Part shown: positions 26,532 to 33,980 of the stretch, one piece after another
Layout of the letters: each line of letters opens with the position of its first letter
How positions within the stretch are numbered: the first letter of the stretch is position 1
Assembly: GCF_003014715.1 (NCBI RefSeq)
Contig: NZ_PYAV01000005.1
Location: forward strand, 1 to 64,000
From: Salsuginibacillus halophilus
GTDB lineage: Bacteria > Bacillota > Bacilli > Bacillales > Marinococcaceae
Direction: 5' to 3'
DNA length: 64,000 nt
Position numbers and translations under genes: made by a program
The notes under the pieces: generated by a model
What the model saw: only the letters and a program-made list of their open reading frames with translations
What the model was told of the DNA's origin: nothing
The model's database searches: none

Positions 26532-27545
26532 ATGAAATCATTTAAAAGAACAGCGATGATCATGGCAGCAGGAGCTTTGTTTTTAAGTGCTTGCGGTGAA
26601 GAAGAAGTAGATGAAGCCCAGGGAGAAGAGGCGGCAGATGCTGACACAGCAGAGGAAAATGATGATGAAGAAGCAGACGGCGGCGAGTCGGAAGTTTCAT
26701 CTTATCCAAATGAAGATCTTTTAGTAGATACAGATTGGGTTGAAGATCATCTTGAAGATGACGATGTCGTTTTTGTCGATATGCGTGATGAAGGCTTTGA
26801 AGGCGGCCATATCCCAGGCGCTGTAAATATCACATGGCAGGAATTAAATGATATGGATCACGGCGTTGATGGATTTATTCTAGGACCTGATGAATATGAA
26901 GAAAAAATTGAGGAACTCGGAATCAGCGATGATACAACCGTTATAGCTTACGGCGACGGAACCGGGACCGGGCCGGCACGTTTATTTTACGGCCTTGATT
27001 ATTACGGTCACGACGATGTTCGCATCTTAAACGGTGGGTTTAACGCGTGGAACAGCGAAGGCAGAGAGCTTTCAAGCGAACCGGCGGAACCAGAAGCAGG
27101 CAGCTTTACAGCTGAGGCCGATGAAAGTACAACGGTAGATCTGGATTATGTTGAAGCGTCAATTGATGATGAAGACTCTGTGCTGCTAGATGTTCGCTCA
27201 GAAGAAGAATACGCAGGTGAAGATGTACGGACGGAGCGCGGCGGCCATATTCCAGGTGCTGTTAACCTGCCTTGGGGTGAAACGCTCGAGGACGGGGATA
27301 TTGAATATTTGAAAGAAGCGGAAGAACTTAAAGCATTATTTGAAGATCACGGCGTAACGCCGGAAGAAGAGGAAATTATCGTTTACTGCCAGACAAATGT
27401 GCGCGCAGCTCACACGTATTATGTACTAAACTTGTTAGGGTTTGACAATGTTGTAGCGTATGAAGGCTCTTGGTCTGAATGGGGCAATAACCCTGATGTA
27501 CCGATTGACAATCCTTCTGGTGACGATGAAGAAGACGAGGAGTAA
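26532..27545 (+). CDS. Extracytoplasmic double-rhodanese sulfurtransferase lipoprotein
   Basis: A 337-residue predicted lipoprotein: lipobox LSAC (Cys21), a very acidic linker (residues 22-58), then two rhodanese domains. Domain 1 (about 65-180) keeps the fold (VFVDMRDEGFEGGHIPGAVN) but its active-site loop reads AYGDGTGTGPA without Cys. Domain 2 (about 200-320) has LLDVRSEEEY and the active Cys in IVYCQTNVRAAH. This is the inactive-active layout of thiosulfate:cyanide and 3-mercaptopyruvate sulfurtransferases. Placed outside the membrane it would move sulfane sulfur, for example from thiosulfate. It is followed closely by a cytoplasmic rhodanese and a TusA-like protein. Confidence 0.9.
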   Translation: MKSFKRTAMIMAAGALFLSACGEEEVDEAQGEEAADADTAEENDDEEADGGESEVSSYPNEDLLVDTDWVEDHLEDDDVVFVDMRDEGFEGGHIPGAVNITWQELNDMDHGVDGFILGPDEYEEKIEELGISDDTTVIAYGDGTGTGPARLFYGLDYYGHDDVRILNGGFNAWNSEGRELSSEPAEPEAGSFTAEADESTTVDLDYVEASIDDEDSVLLDVRSEEEYAGEDVRTERGGHIPGAVNLPWGETLEDGDIEYLKEAEELKALFEDHGVTPEEEEIIVYCQTNVRAAHTYYVLNLLGFDNVVAYEGSWSEWGNNPDVPIDNPSGDDEEDEE

Positions 27546-27560
27546 AGGAGTTATTTAAAA

Positions 27561-27932
27561 ATGTCATTTGAACTTGAGGGTGTTGAACAACTATCGAACG
27601 AAGAAGTTCATAGCTTATATGAAGAAAGTGACCGCGGTACCATCTTTATCGATGTTCGCGAACTTGAAGAATATACTGAAGCTCATATTCCTGGTATTCC
27701 GCTCATTCCCATGGGTGAGATGATCGACATTGCCGGTGAGTTAAAGTCAGATGAGCGCTATGTTCTCGTTTGTCGGAGTGGCCGGCGTAGTCACGAGGTT
27801 GCGAAGTTTTTAAAAGGCCAGGGCATTAAAAATGTAGCGAACTACGAAGGCGGCATGCTTGAGTGGCCGGGTCCGAGAGCGCAAGGTGAAGAATTTATTG
27901 TAGAGAATGTCAGCGAATTATATAAATCGTAA
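27561..27932 (+). CDS. Rhodanese-like sulfurtransferase
   Basis: A 123-residue cytoplasmic single-domain rhodanese. IFIDVRELEEYTEAHIPGI and the active loop LVCRSGRRSHEVAKFL with its Cys are clear. It would carry persulfide sulfur between donors and acceptors. AAAGGAG lies 10 bases before ATG 27561. It is 15 bases after the double-rhodanese gene and about 55 before the TusA-like gene, so one operon is likely. Confidence 0.92.
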   Translation: MSFELEGVEQLSNEEVHSLYEESDRGTIFIDVRELEEYTEAHIPGIPLIPMGEMIDIAGELKSDERYVLVCRSGRRSHEVAKFLKGQGIKNVANYEGGMLEWPGPRAQGEEFIVENVSELYKS

Positions 27933-27987
27933 AATGCGATCAGCTTGATGCAAGAAATAAAACCAATGATATAAGGAGGCGGCTTTC

Positions 27988-28248
27988 ATGGCTTTAAAAG
28001 AAGAAGAACTACAAGCTTTAGAACCTGATCACGTGGTGGACGGTATCGGAGAAGTCTGCCCGCATACGTTAAACCTGGCGCTTGAAGCTTTGAAAAAAGC
28101 AAAAGCTGGGGAGATTGTCGTGGAAGTAACAGACCACTCGATTGCGACAAAAACAATTCCGGCAGCTGTGAAAATGCGAAAGAATGCTGAACACCTTGGT
28201 ACGATCAACGAAGGAAACGAATACAGAGTGTATTTGAAAAAGTTGTAA
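27988..28248 (+). CDS. TusA-like sulfur carrier protein (YeeD/TsuB type)
   Basis: An 86-residue TusA-fold protein. The sulfur-carrying Cys lies in GEVCPHTLNLALEAL; the proline after Cys is kept but the usual second proline is not, a pattern seen in YeeD-type partners of YeeE transporters. The rest (GEIVVEVTDHSIATKTIPAAV) matches the family. AAGGAGGCGG lies 8 bases before the ATG. With the YeeE-like transporter gene 370 bases downstream it forms the TsuA/TsuB thiosulfate uptake pair. Confidence 0.9.
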   Translation: MALKEEELQALEPDHVVDGIGEVCPHTLNLALEALKKAKAGEIVVEVTDHSIATKTIPAAVKMRKNAEHLGTINEGNEYRVYLKKL

Positions 28249-28267
28249 TACCAATCTGGAGTAACGG

Positions 28268-28320
28268 GCCGCCGTGAATAAACGTGAATCATCGCGTTGC
28301 TGCACGGCGGCTTTTGATTT
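28268..28320 (+). terminator. Probable terminator after the TusA-like gene
   Basis: GCCGCCGTG (28268-28276) pairs with CACGGCGGC (28303-28311), followed by TTTTGATTT. The loop is 26 bases and contains a small inner repeat. Confidence 0.7.
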
Positions 28321-28324
28321 AAAT

Positions 28325-28424
28325 AGGTGAGAAACCCATGAATCAAGGAGTAGAAGGGCGCAGCCTAATGCATAAGCGGGGGGATAAACCGCCTTCGGGT
28401 AAGAGTTGATTTTATTCAATCAAG
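28325..28424 (+). mobile_element. Possible remnant of an IS200/IS605-type element right end
   Basis: The stretch AGGTGAGAAACCCATGAATC, AGTAGAAGGGCGCAGCC and ATGCATAAGCGGGGGG resembles the conserved RNA-coding 3' part of tnpB-bearing elements in Bacilli. It ends in a TTGATT..AATCAA hairpin (28406-28423) like a transposon end hairpin. No transposase or TnpB reading frame remains. Identification rests on remembered pattern only. Confidence 0.3.
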
Positions 28425-28576
28425 TCAATTTCATTATGACGCTTCTTAAGCGAACAAACGAACAATATATATTGGAAGTGATTGATGATCCGTAAATTTT
28501 GAAGTGACCGTCTGAAATGAAGGTTATGCTCATTGTTCGGTTTTTATCCTCTTATGACGAATTATGAAATTCATTT
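28425..28576. repeat. MITE-like repeat, copy C
   Basis: About 150 bases with inverted ends (TCAATTTCATTATGACGC at left, GACGAATTATGAAATTCATT at right). It shares AACGAACAATATATATTGG, AGTGATTG, GTGACCG and TTTTTATCCTCTTATGAC with the complement of copy A, in the same order, and part with copy B. It is shorter than copy A by about 120 internal bases. Confidence 0.6.
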
Positions 28577-28616
28577 AATCAACAAGAAAGCACACAAAAG
28601 AAGCAGGTGAATCAGG

Positions 28617-29726
28617 ATGTTTACACTGGAAATGTTTATACTGGCTGCGGCCTTTGGTTTAACTTATGGATTTTTATTACAAAAAGCCGATTTCTGTTTC
28701 GTTGCTTCTGTACGAGATTTTATCAGTGTAGGAGACAGTCGAACCGGAAAAGGTGTGCTCGTCTTAATGGCCACAGCGCTAATTGGCTGGGGGTTCGTTT
28801 TAACGTTTGGATTTGCATCGATCGATGAACTATGGACCGTACCGTTTGGGTTGTCGAATTTAATTGGCGGATTATTATTTGGTATTGGTATGACCATTGC
28901 CGGCAGCTGTGCTTCAGGTGCGCTTTATCGCTCCGGGATGGGCTATGTTCATTTTTGGATTGTGATTGCCTGCATGATTGCAGGGAATCTATTATTCTCC
29001 TTTATTTACGACCCTTGGGCGATCGATTACTATTTTGAACCTTTAACAATGGGGGATGGATACAGTCTCTTTGAAACAAATCTGCCGTTTCTTGTCCTCC
29101 CGCTAATTCTCGTTGGCATTATGTTGCTTATTACAATTCGCCGCTTCGGTGTGAAAGGCTTCTTTGCTGGCGTCAAAGATTCATTAACGGATTGGAGTAA
29201 AAATCCATTTACGCAGCAGCATTGGGATGTGCGTTTTTGCGCGTTTCTTATGGGAATTACAGCGACTGTGCAGTTTGCGGTGTTTTCGAACATCAGCATT
29301 ACCGGACCAGAAACGCGAATCGGCGGGGTATTATACGGTGCATTGTTCGGCGAGGATGCAGTATACAATAACATGTATCTAAACGAGATGTTTGCTGGTT
29401 ATCCGGCGCTCGGTCTAGGTCCGGAGGAGACGTTAGTCATCTTCGTCTTAGTCGGAGCGACAATTTCATCACTTCTAAGCAAGAGCTTTAAAATCCGTTT
29501 TCCAAAAGCAAAGCGTCTTCCTTATGCGGTCGGTGGCGGTCTCCTGATGGGAATCTCCTCCCGGATGGCCCCAGGTTGTAACATCGCAAACGTTGTGGCT
29601 GGCGTCGGCGGCTTATCTGTAGCAAGCTTTATCGTTATTATTGGTATGGCGCTTGGCGTATTTATCGCAACGGCTTATATTTTCAAAATGCCGCTGCTTT
29701 TATTCCACAAATTTGATGATGAATAA
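28617..29726 (+). CDS. YeeE/YedE (TsuA-like) thiosulfate transporter
   Basis: A 369-residue membrane protein with about nine hydrophobic helices in two inverted halves. The three cysteines that relay thiosulfate in TsuA are present: Cys27 in KADFCFVAS, one in AGSCASGALYRSG, and one in APGCNIANVVAG. It should import thiosulfate and hand its sulfane sulfur to the TusA-like protein encoded upstream. GCAGGTG lies about 9 bases before ATG 28617. The 370-base gap from the TusA-like gene contains a terminator and mobile-DNA remnants, so the original operon may have been split and this gene may use its own promoter. Confidence 0.92.
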   Translation: MFTLEMFILAAAFGLTYGFLLQKADFCFVASVRDFISVGDSRTGKGVLVLMATALIGWGFVLTFGFASIDELWTVPFGLSNLIGGLLFGIGMTIAGSCASGALYRSGMGYVHFWIVIACMIAGNLLFSFIYDPWAIDYYFEPLTMGDGYSLFETNLPFLVLPLILVGIMLLITIRRFGVKGFFAGVKDSLTDWSKNPFTQQHWDVRFCAFLMGITATVQFAVFSNISITGPETRIGGVLYGALFGEDAVYNNMYLNEMFAGYPALGLGPEETLVIFVLVGATISSLLSKSFKIRFPKAKRLPYAVGGGLLMGISSRMAPGCNIANVVAGVGGLSVASFIVIIGMALGVFIATAYIFKMPLLLFHKFDDE

Positions 29727-29735
29727 GAGGAGCTG

Positions 29736-29770
29736 AAGGTGTGCATGCGTTTTGGTGCACACCTTTTTTA
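29736..29770 (+). terminator. Terminator after the YeeE-like gene
   Basis: AAGGTGTGCA (29736-29745) pairs with TGCACACCTT (29755-29764), followed by TTTTTATTG. Confidence 0.92.
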
Positions 29771-29800
29771 TTGTAGGTGGAGGAACTTAATACCAGTGGT

Positions 29801-29829
29801 TTGACACGGCACAAAAACCTTCGTAAATA
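29801..29829 (+). promoter_or_regulatory. Candidate sigma-A promoter of the sulfoquinovose operon
   Basis: TTGACA (29801-29806), a 17-base spacer and TAAATA (29824-29829). The leader to the first gene would be about 240 bases and contains a cre site and an inverted repeat. Apart from these sites nothing is seen in 29770-30060. A promoter closer to the gene cannot be excluded. Confidence 0.5.
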
Positions 29830-29966
29830 TGGAGGGCGGAATTTGTCGAAATCCGATAAAAGAATTTTCTAAAAAATATTGCTTTTCAGATTCGTGTGTA
29901 TTATAGTACATACAAAGGTTGTTATCTATAAATAAACGTAATGATGTTTATTTTTTTCGAGGAAAA

Positions 29967-29980
29967 TGAAAGCGCTTTTT
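29967..29980 (+). promoter_or_regulatory. CcpA cre-like site
   Basis: TGAAAGCGCTTTTT matches the cre consensus core TGAAAGCGCTTTCA except at its last two positions. It is placed about 95 bases before the sugar-binding protein gene and should make the operon subject to carbon catabolite control. Confidence 0.65.
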
Positions 29981-30023
29981 TGTTAAAAAGTGTAGGACCG
30001 GACACGAACTCTCTTTTCTCTTT

Positions 30024-30039
30024 AAAGGTACCTACCTTT
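30024..30039. promoter_or_regulatory. Inverted repeat, candidate operator of the GntR regulator
   Basis: AAAGGTA and TACCTTT form a perfect 7-base inverted repeat around CC, 37 bases before the first gene of the sulfoquinovose operon. HutC-type GntR repressors bind short palindromes of this size, and such a regulator is encoded within the operon (38564-39298). The pairing is inference. Confidence 0.5.
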
Positions 30040-30075
30040 TTATAAAAGTAATTATCTATTTAAGGGGGAAGTTGT

Positions 30076-31386
30076 ATGAAAAAGTTCCGTTGGGGCCGCT
30101 GGGTGATTGGGGGATCTCTTATTGTCGGTTTGACAGCTTGTGCAGGCGATGATCCGCCGGCCGAGCAAGCTTCAGGTGATGATGGTGGTAATGGCGATGA
30201 GGCGTCAGAGGAAGCAGAAAATGGTGGAGAGTCAACAGAAATCAGCTTCATTCACTGGCGGGGTGAAGATGCAGACGTATTTGATGACATTATTGATCAG
30301 TTCGAAGACGAGAACCCTGACATATCTGTGAACATGAATATTTACCCGTCAGAAGAATACCAATCCAACGCACAGCAGATGCTTCGCGACGGATCAATCG
30401 GTGATGTGTTTACGTCATTCCCAGGATCGCAGTTTGAAGCCATTCAAGGTGCAGGATTTTTTGAGGACATATCAGATGAAGATTTTGTAGACAACTTTGA
30501 CGAGGGATCAGTTGATGTCGGTCAAGGTGAAGATGGTACACAGTATGCCTTGCCTTATCAGTTAGTTTTTAACATGCCGGTTTATAACAAAGGGATGTTT
30601 GAAGACCTCGACATTGATGTTCCGCAGAGCTGGGATGAGTTTCATGAAATGGGTGAAACCCTTTTAGAAAATGATATTACTCCAATTGCATTTCCAGGTG
30701 GGGACATTGGACCAAACCAGTTCATGAACTCTATGATGATGAACAATGCCCCGGACGAAGACGTTTTTGGTCAAGTTGAAGCTGGTGAAGAAACTCTCCC
30801 TGGCGGCTGGTGGGAAGAGACCTTGGAGCATTTCCAAGAGCTTCAGGAAAATAACTTCTTCCAGGACAATGCTTTAGGTACACAGGAAGAAGCAGCAATT
30901 TCGATGGTGGCAAATGAAGAGGCAGCCATGCTTGCGACAGGTTCTTATCACATGGCTTCACTTAAAGGGTATAACGAGGACCTTGATCTTGATTTGATGG
31001 CACCAATTACTGTTGATGAAGACGAAGCACAGTTTGAAGGCATCCATACAGCAACGTTTATGCTGGCAGTAAACGCCAACTCTGAAGTGCAGGAAGAAGC
31101 AAAAACCTTTATTGATTTCTTAAGTCAACCGGATGTGGCAAGCCAGTATGCGAATGAAACGGGGCAGCATTTAACGGTAGATGGAGTGGATTATGAATCT
31201 GAAGAACTGCAAGAAACATCTTACTGGATTGATGAAATGAACACGCGTTTTCAGCCACGCTTTTTAATCACAAACTCTCAAGTTGAAAATGCGGTACTCG
31301 CTTCAATTGAAAACGTACTTGATGGTGAATCGCCGGAGGCAGCAGCTGAACAAGCACAAACAATCATTGACGAGAACATCGATTAA
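30076..31386 (+). CDS. ABC transporter sugar-binding lipoprotein (probable sulfoquinovose or SQ-glycoside)
   Basis: A 436-residue extracellular solute-binding protein, family 1: lipobox LTAC (Cys22), acidic linker (about 23-55), then ISFIHWRGEDADVFDDIIDQ (a typical family start) and GDIGPNQF and LAVNANSEVQEEAKTFIDFL further on. It captures a sugar for the two permeases downstream. The gene context (sulfoquinovosidase and sulfosugar enzymes) points to SQ or its glycosides such as SQ-glycerol. AAGGGGG lies 8 bases before ATG 30076. It begins the operon, with about 90 bases before the first permease. Confidence 0.88.
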   Translation: MKKFRWGRWVIGGSLIVGLTACAGDDPPAEQASGDDGGNGDEASEEAENGGESTEISFIHWRGEDADVFDDIIDQFEDENPDISVNMNIYPSEEYQSNAQQMLRDGSIGDVFTSFPGSQFEAIQGAGFFEDISDEDFVDNFDEGSVDVGQGEDGTQYALPYQLVFNMPVYNKGMFEDLDIDVPQSWDEFHEMGETLLENDITPIAFPGGDIGPNQFMNSMMMNNAPDEDVFGQVEAGEETLPGGWWEETLEHFQELQENNFFQDNALGTQEEAAISMVANEEAAMLATGSYHMASLKGYNEDLDLDLMAPITVDEDEAQFEGIHTATFMLAVNANSEVQEEAKTFIDFLSQPDVASQYANETGQHLTVDGVDYESEELQETSYWIDEMNTRFQPRFLITNSQVENAVLASIENVLDGESPEAAAEQAQTIIDENID

Positions 31387-31478
31387 ATTAATGGAAAGCG
31401 GGAGGGATGACCTCCCGTTCCCTCCATTGTTTTTGAAGCGGCAGGCCGTCGTAATCACTACCGCAAAGGACTGATCTT

Positions 31479-32354
31479 ATGAAAGTCTCAAAATCTATCT
31501 ACTTATTTTTTATACCGGGCCTGATTCTATACTCGATCTTCTTTTTATACCCGACTTTAAGTGCGTTTTTCTACTCTTTCACAAACTGGGATGGAATTAG
31601 CGACGCCTTTAACTTTATAGGTTTTGATAACTACGTACGTGCATTCACAGGCGATACAATCTTTTTAACAGCGGTTGAGAATAACTTGAAATTCATGTTG
31701 TTTGTCGTTATTTTCCAAACGTTGTTCGCGCTTGTATTTGCGATCTTTTTAGTGAAAAACACAAAACTGAATGTCTTTTGGCGGGCCTTGTTTTTCTTTC
31801 CGACTATTTTATCTTCAGTTTCCGTTGCGTTTATCTGGATGTTTATGTACGACGCAAATATCGGGTTAATTAATACAGTGTTTGGCGCTGTCGGCCTCGG
31901 ATTCTTGCAGCAGAACTGGATCGGAGACACGAGTATTGCAATTTACTCACTTGCGTTCACCCAAGTATGGTTCCACGCTGGACAAATGCTTATCATTTTC
32001 GTTGCCGGTCTTCATTCCATTCCGGAAGACTTGTACGAAGTAGCAAAAATCGAAGGTGCAACAAAGTGGCAGACATTCCGAAAAGTCACCTGGCCGCTTT
32101 TGGCACCGTCGGCAACGATCGTTATTGCTTATACAACAATTCAGTCCTTTAAAGCATTCGATCTTGTTTTTGCTATGACGCGCGGAGGCCCGAACTATTC
32201 AACAGAGATTATTGCAACTTACATTTACGAAATCGCGTTTCGAAACTACAACTTTGGTTATGCATCAGCCATTTCAGTCATTTTCATGTTCATCATTGCG
32301 CTGATTACATTTCTTCAGTTTAAAGCGCTTCGGTCCAATCGCGTATCGTATTAA
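31479..32354 (+). CDS. ABC sugar transporter permease (MalF-like)
   Basis: A 291-residue membrane protein with six helices and the coupling EAA motif EVAKIEGATKWQTFRKVTWPLL (starts EVAKIEGA, Gly present), typical of carbohydrate permeases. It forms the channel with the next protein. The ATG at 31479 has only a weak ribosome site (AAAGGA). No ATPase is encoded in the operon, so a shared MsmX-type ATPase elsewhere in the genome must drive it. Confidence 0.9.
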   Translation: MKVSKSIYLFFIPGLILYSIFFLYPTLSAFFYSFTNWDGISDAFNFIGFDNYVRAFTGDTIFLTAVENNLKFMLFVVIFQTLFALVFAIFLVKNTKLNVFWRALFFFPTILSSVSVAFIWMFMYDANIGLINTVFGAVGLGFLQQNWIGDTSIAIYSLAFTQVWFHAGQMLIIFVAGLHSIPEDLYEVAKIEGATKWQTFRKVTWPLLAPSATIVIAYTTIQSFKAFDLVFAMTRGGPNYSTEIIATYIYEIAFRNYNFGYASAISVIFMFIIALITFLQFKALRSNRVSY

Positions 32355-32381
32355 ACGGAACTGGAAAAGGAGGACGAACTT

Positions 32382-33191
32382 GTGGGACGCCGGATTGCAA
32401 TCGGAATTTACGCTGTACTCATTTTACTGCCGTTGACGATGGTTCTTTTAACATCCGTCAAAACATTAGAGCAAACGTTTAATAATCCGCTCGGTATACC
32501 AATCGATGAAGGACTGACCTTTGCAAACTACGTAAATATTTTTAGAGAAGAAACGATGTTTGGCTACTTCATTAACAGTTCAGTCGTTACATTGAGCTCG
32601 GTATCATTAACGCTGCTGCTATCCTGCATGATTGCCTACGGCATTGTCCGGCTTGGTAATTGGCTGGGGAACATCCTGTTTGTCTTATTTACACTCGGGA
32701 TGATGGTGCCGGCGCAGGTGAGCATGGTGCCACTGTACGACTTGATATTAACTTTAGGACTTACAAACAGTCTGCTCGGTTTAATCCTCGTTAATATCGC
32801 GGTTACGATGCCGGTGGCAGTATTCATATTAACCGGTTTTATGAAGACTCTGCCTAAAGAGTTGTTTGAAGCTTCAACAATAGATGGTGCGACGAACTGG
32901 ACGACATTTGTCCGCATCGTCATCCCATTGTCGCTCCCGTCCATATCAGCAACAGCCATCTTTTTGTTCGTTATGCACTGGAACGATTTGTTGTACCCGC
33001 TCCTGTTTGTTACGGACAACGCTTATAAAACACTGCCGCTGGCGCTTCTTGATTTCCAAGGGCAGTATGAAACAAATTATCCGATGCTTTTTACAGGCGT
33101 TATTATTGCCTCCCTCCCGATGGTGCTTGCCTACGTCCTGTTGCAGCGATACTTCGTTGCCGGTATGACCGCAGGTTCTGTCAAAGGGTAA
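32382..33191 (+). CDS. ABC sugar transporter permease (MalG-like)
   Basis: A 269-residue membrane protein with six helices; EAA motif EASTIDGATNWTTFVRIVIP and the MalG-type end FVAGMTAGSVKG. The start is GTG 32382 with AAAGGAGG 7 bases upstream. It partners the preceding permease. Confidence 0.9.
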   Translation: MGRRIAIGIYAVLILLPLTMVLLTSVKTLEQTFNNPLGIPIDEGLTFANYVNIFREETMFGYFINSSVVTLSSVSLTLLLSCMIAYGIVRLGNWLGNILFVLFTLGMMVPAQVSMVPLYDLILTLGLTNSLLGLILVNIAVTMPVAVFILTGFMKTLPKELFEASTIDGATNWTTFVRIVIPLSLPSISATAIFLFVMHWNDLLYPLLFVTDNAYKTLPLALLDFQGQYETNYPMLFTGVIIASLPMVLAYVLLQRYFVAGMTAGSVKG

Positions 33192-33284
33192 ATCAGTTTT
33201 TGCGGCCCGGCCTGCCGCTTAAATACCGGTACTTTTTTGAAAGTGCCGGTCTACATAATTAAAAAGAGGAAGGGCGGACAAAAG

Positions 33285-33980
33285 ATGTATGATTTCGTTC
33301 AACAACAAAATCCGCATTTAAATATTCGTCATGTACATGACGAGGCCTTTCAGACATACGGCGTTGTACGAGAGACATCACTTTTACACAACCTTCCGGA
33401 GGTTGCGATGGAAATGCCGATTCCGGAAAGCGGGAATCATTACGAAGCTTCAGTAGCAAGCTTGGAAGGTGGTCCGTGGCTTGAAGAAATGAAATACGCG
33501 CACTTCGGAGGTATGCCGATCCAAATCGGTTACTGTAATGGCTGGAATGATCGGTTAAACGGTCTTGAGTATCATAAAGGCAGCGAGCTCAATTATATGC
33601 TTACAGATGCTGTGTTGTTTTTAAGCGACCTTCGAAACAAAACTGAAGAAGGCGTTTCTGTGGAGCACATCACGCCTTTTTTCATACCGCAGGGGACTTT
33701 CATTGAGCTTTATCAAACGACGCTGCATTTAGCGCCGTGCCGGGTGACCGCCGAACCGTTTCGTACTATTGTAATACTTCCGCTTGGGACGAACACACCG
33801 CTTCCAAATTCATTTAGTAAAGAAGGGGAAAGCAAGTGGCTGCTTGAGGTGAACAAATGGGTGCTTGCTCATCCTGATAATGAGCGTATGCTAAGTCGCG
33901 GCGCCCGCCCAGGCATTAGCGGACCTAACTTACAAGTAGATCCAGTCAACATATCACCTGAAAAGGGGAGGATCCAATGA
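33285..33980 (+). CDS. DUF4867-like protein of unknown function
   Basis: A 231-residue soluble protein, probably of the DUF4867 family, with a beta-rich cupin-like character (FFIPQGTFIELYQTTLHLAP, then a Cys and VVILPLGTN-like VILPLGTNTPL). The His, Glu and Cys residues in FIPQGTFIELYQTTLHLAPC could hold a metal or bind a sugar. ATG 33285 is chosen (AGGAAGGGCGG about 8 bases upstream). It overlaps the sulfoquinovosidase start by four bases (ATGA), so it is clearly part of the operon. A mutarotase, isomerase or accessory role is conceivable; nothing in the sequence settles it. Confidence 0.65.
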   Translation: MYDFVQQQNPHLNIRHVHDEAFQTYGVVRETSLLHNLPEVAMEMPIPESGNHYEASVASLEGGPWLEEMKYAHFGGMPIQIGYCNGWNDRLNGLEYHKGSELNYMLTDAVLFLSDLRNKTEEGVSVEHITPFFIPQGTFIELYQTTLHLAPCRVTAEPFRTIVILPLGTNTPLPNSFSKEGESKWLLEVNKWVLAHPDNERMLSRGARPGISGPNLQVDPVNISPEKGRIQ

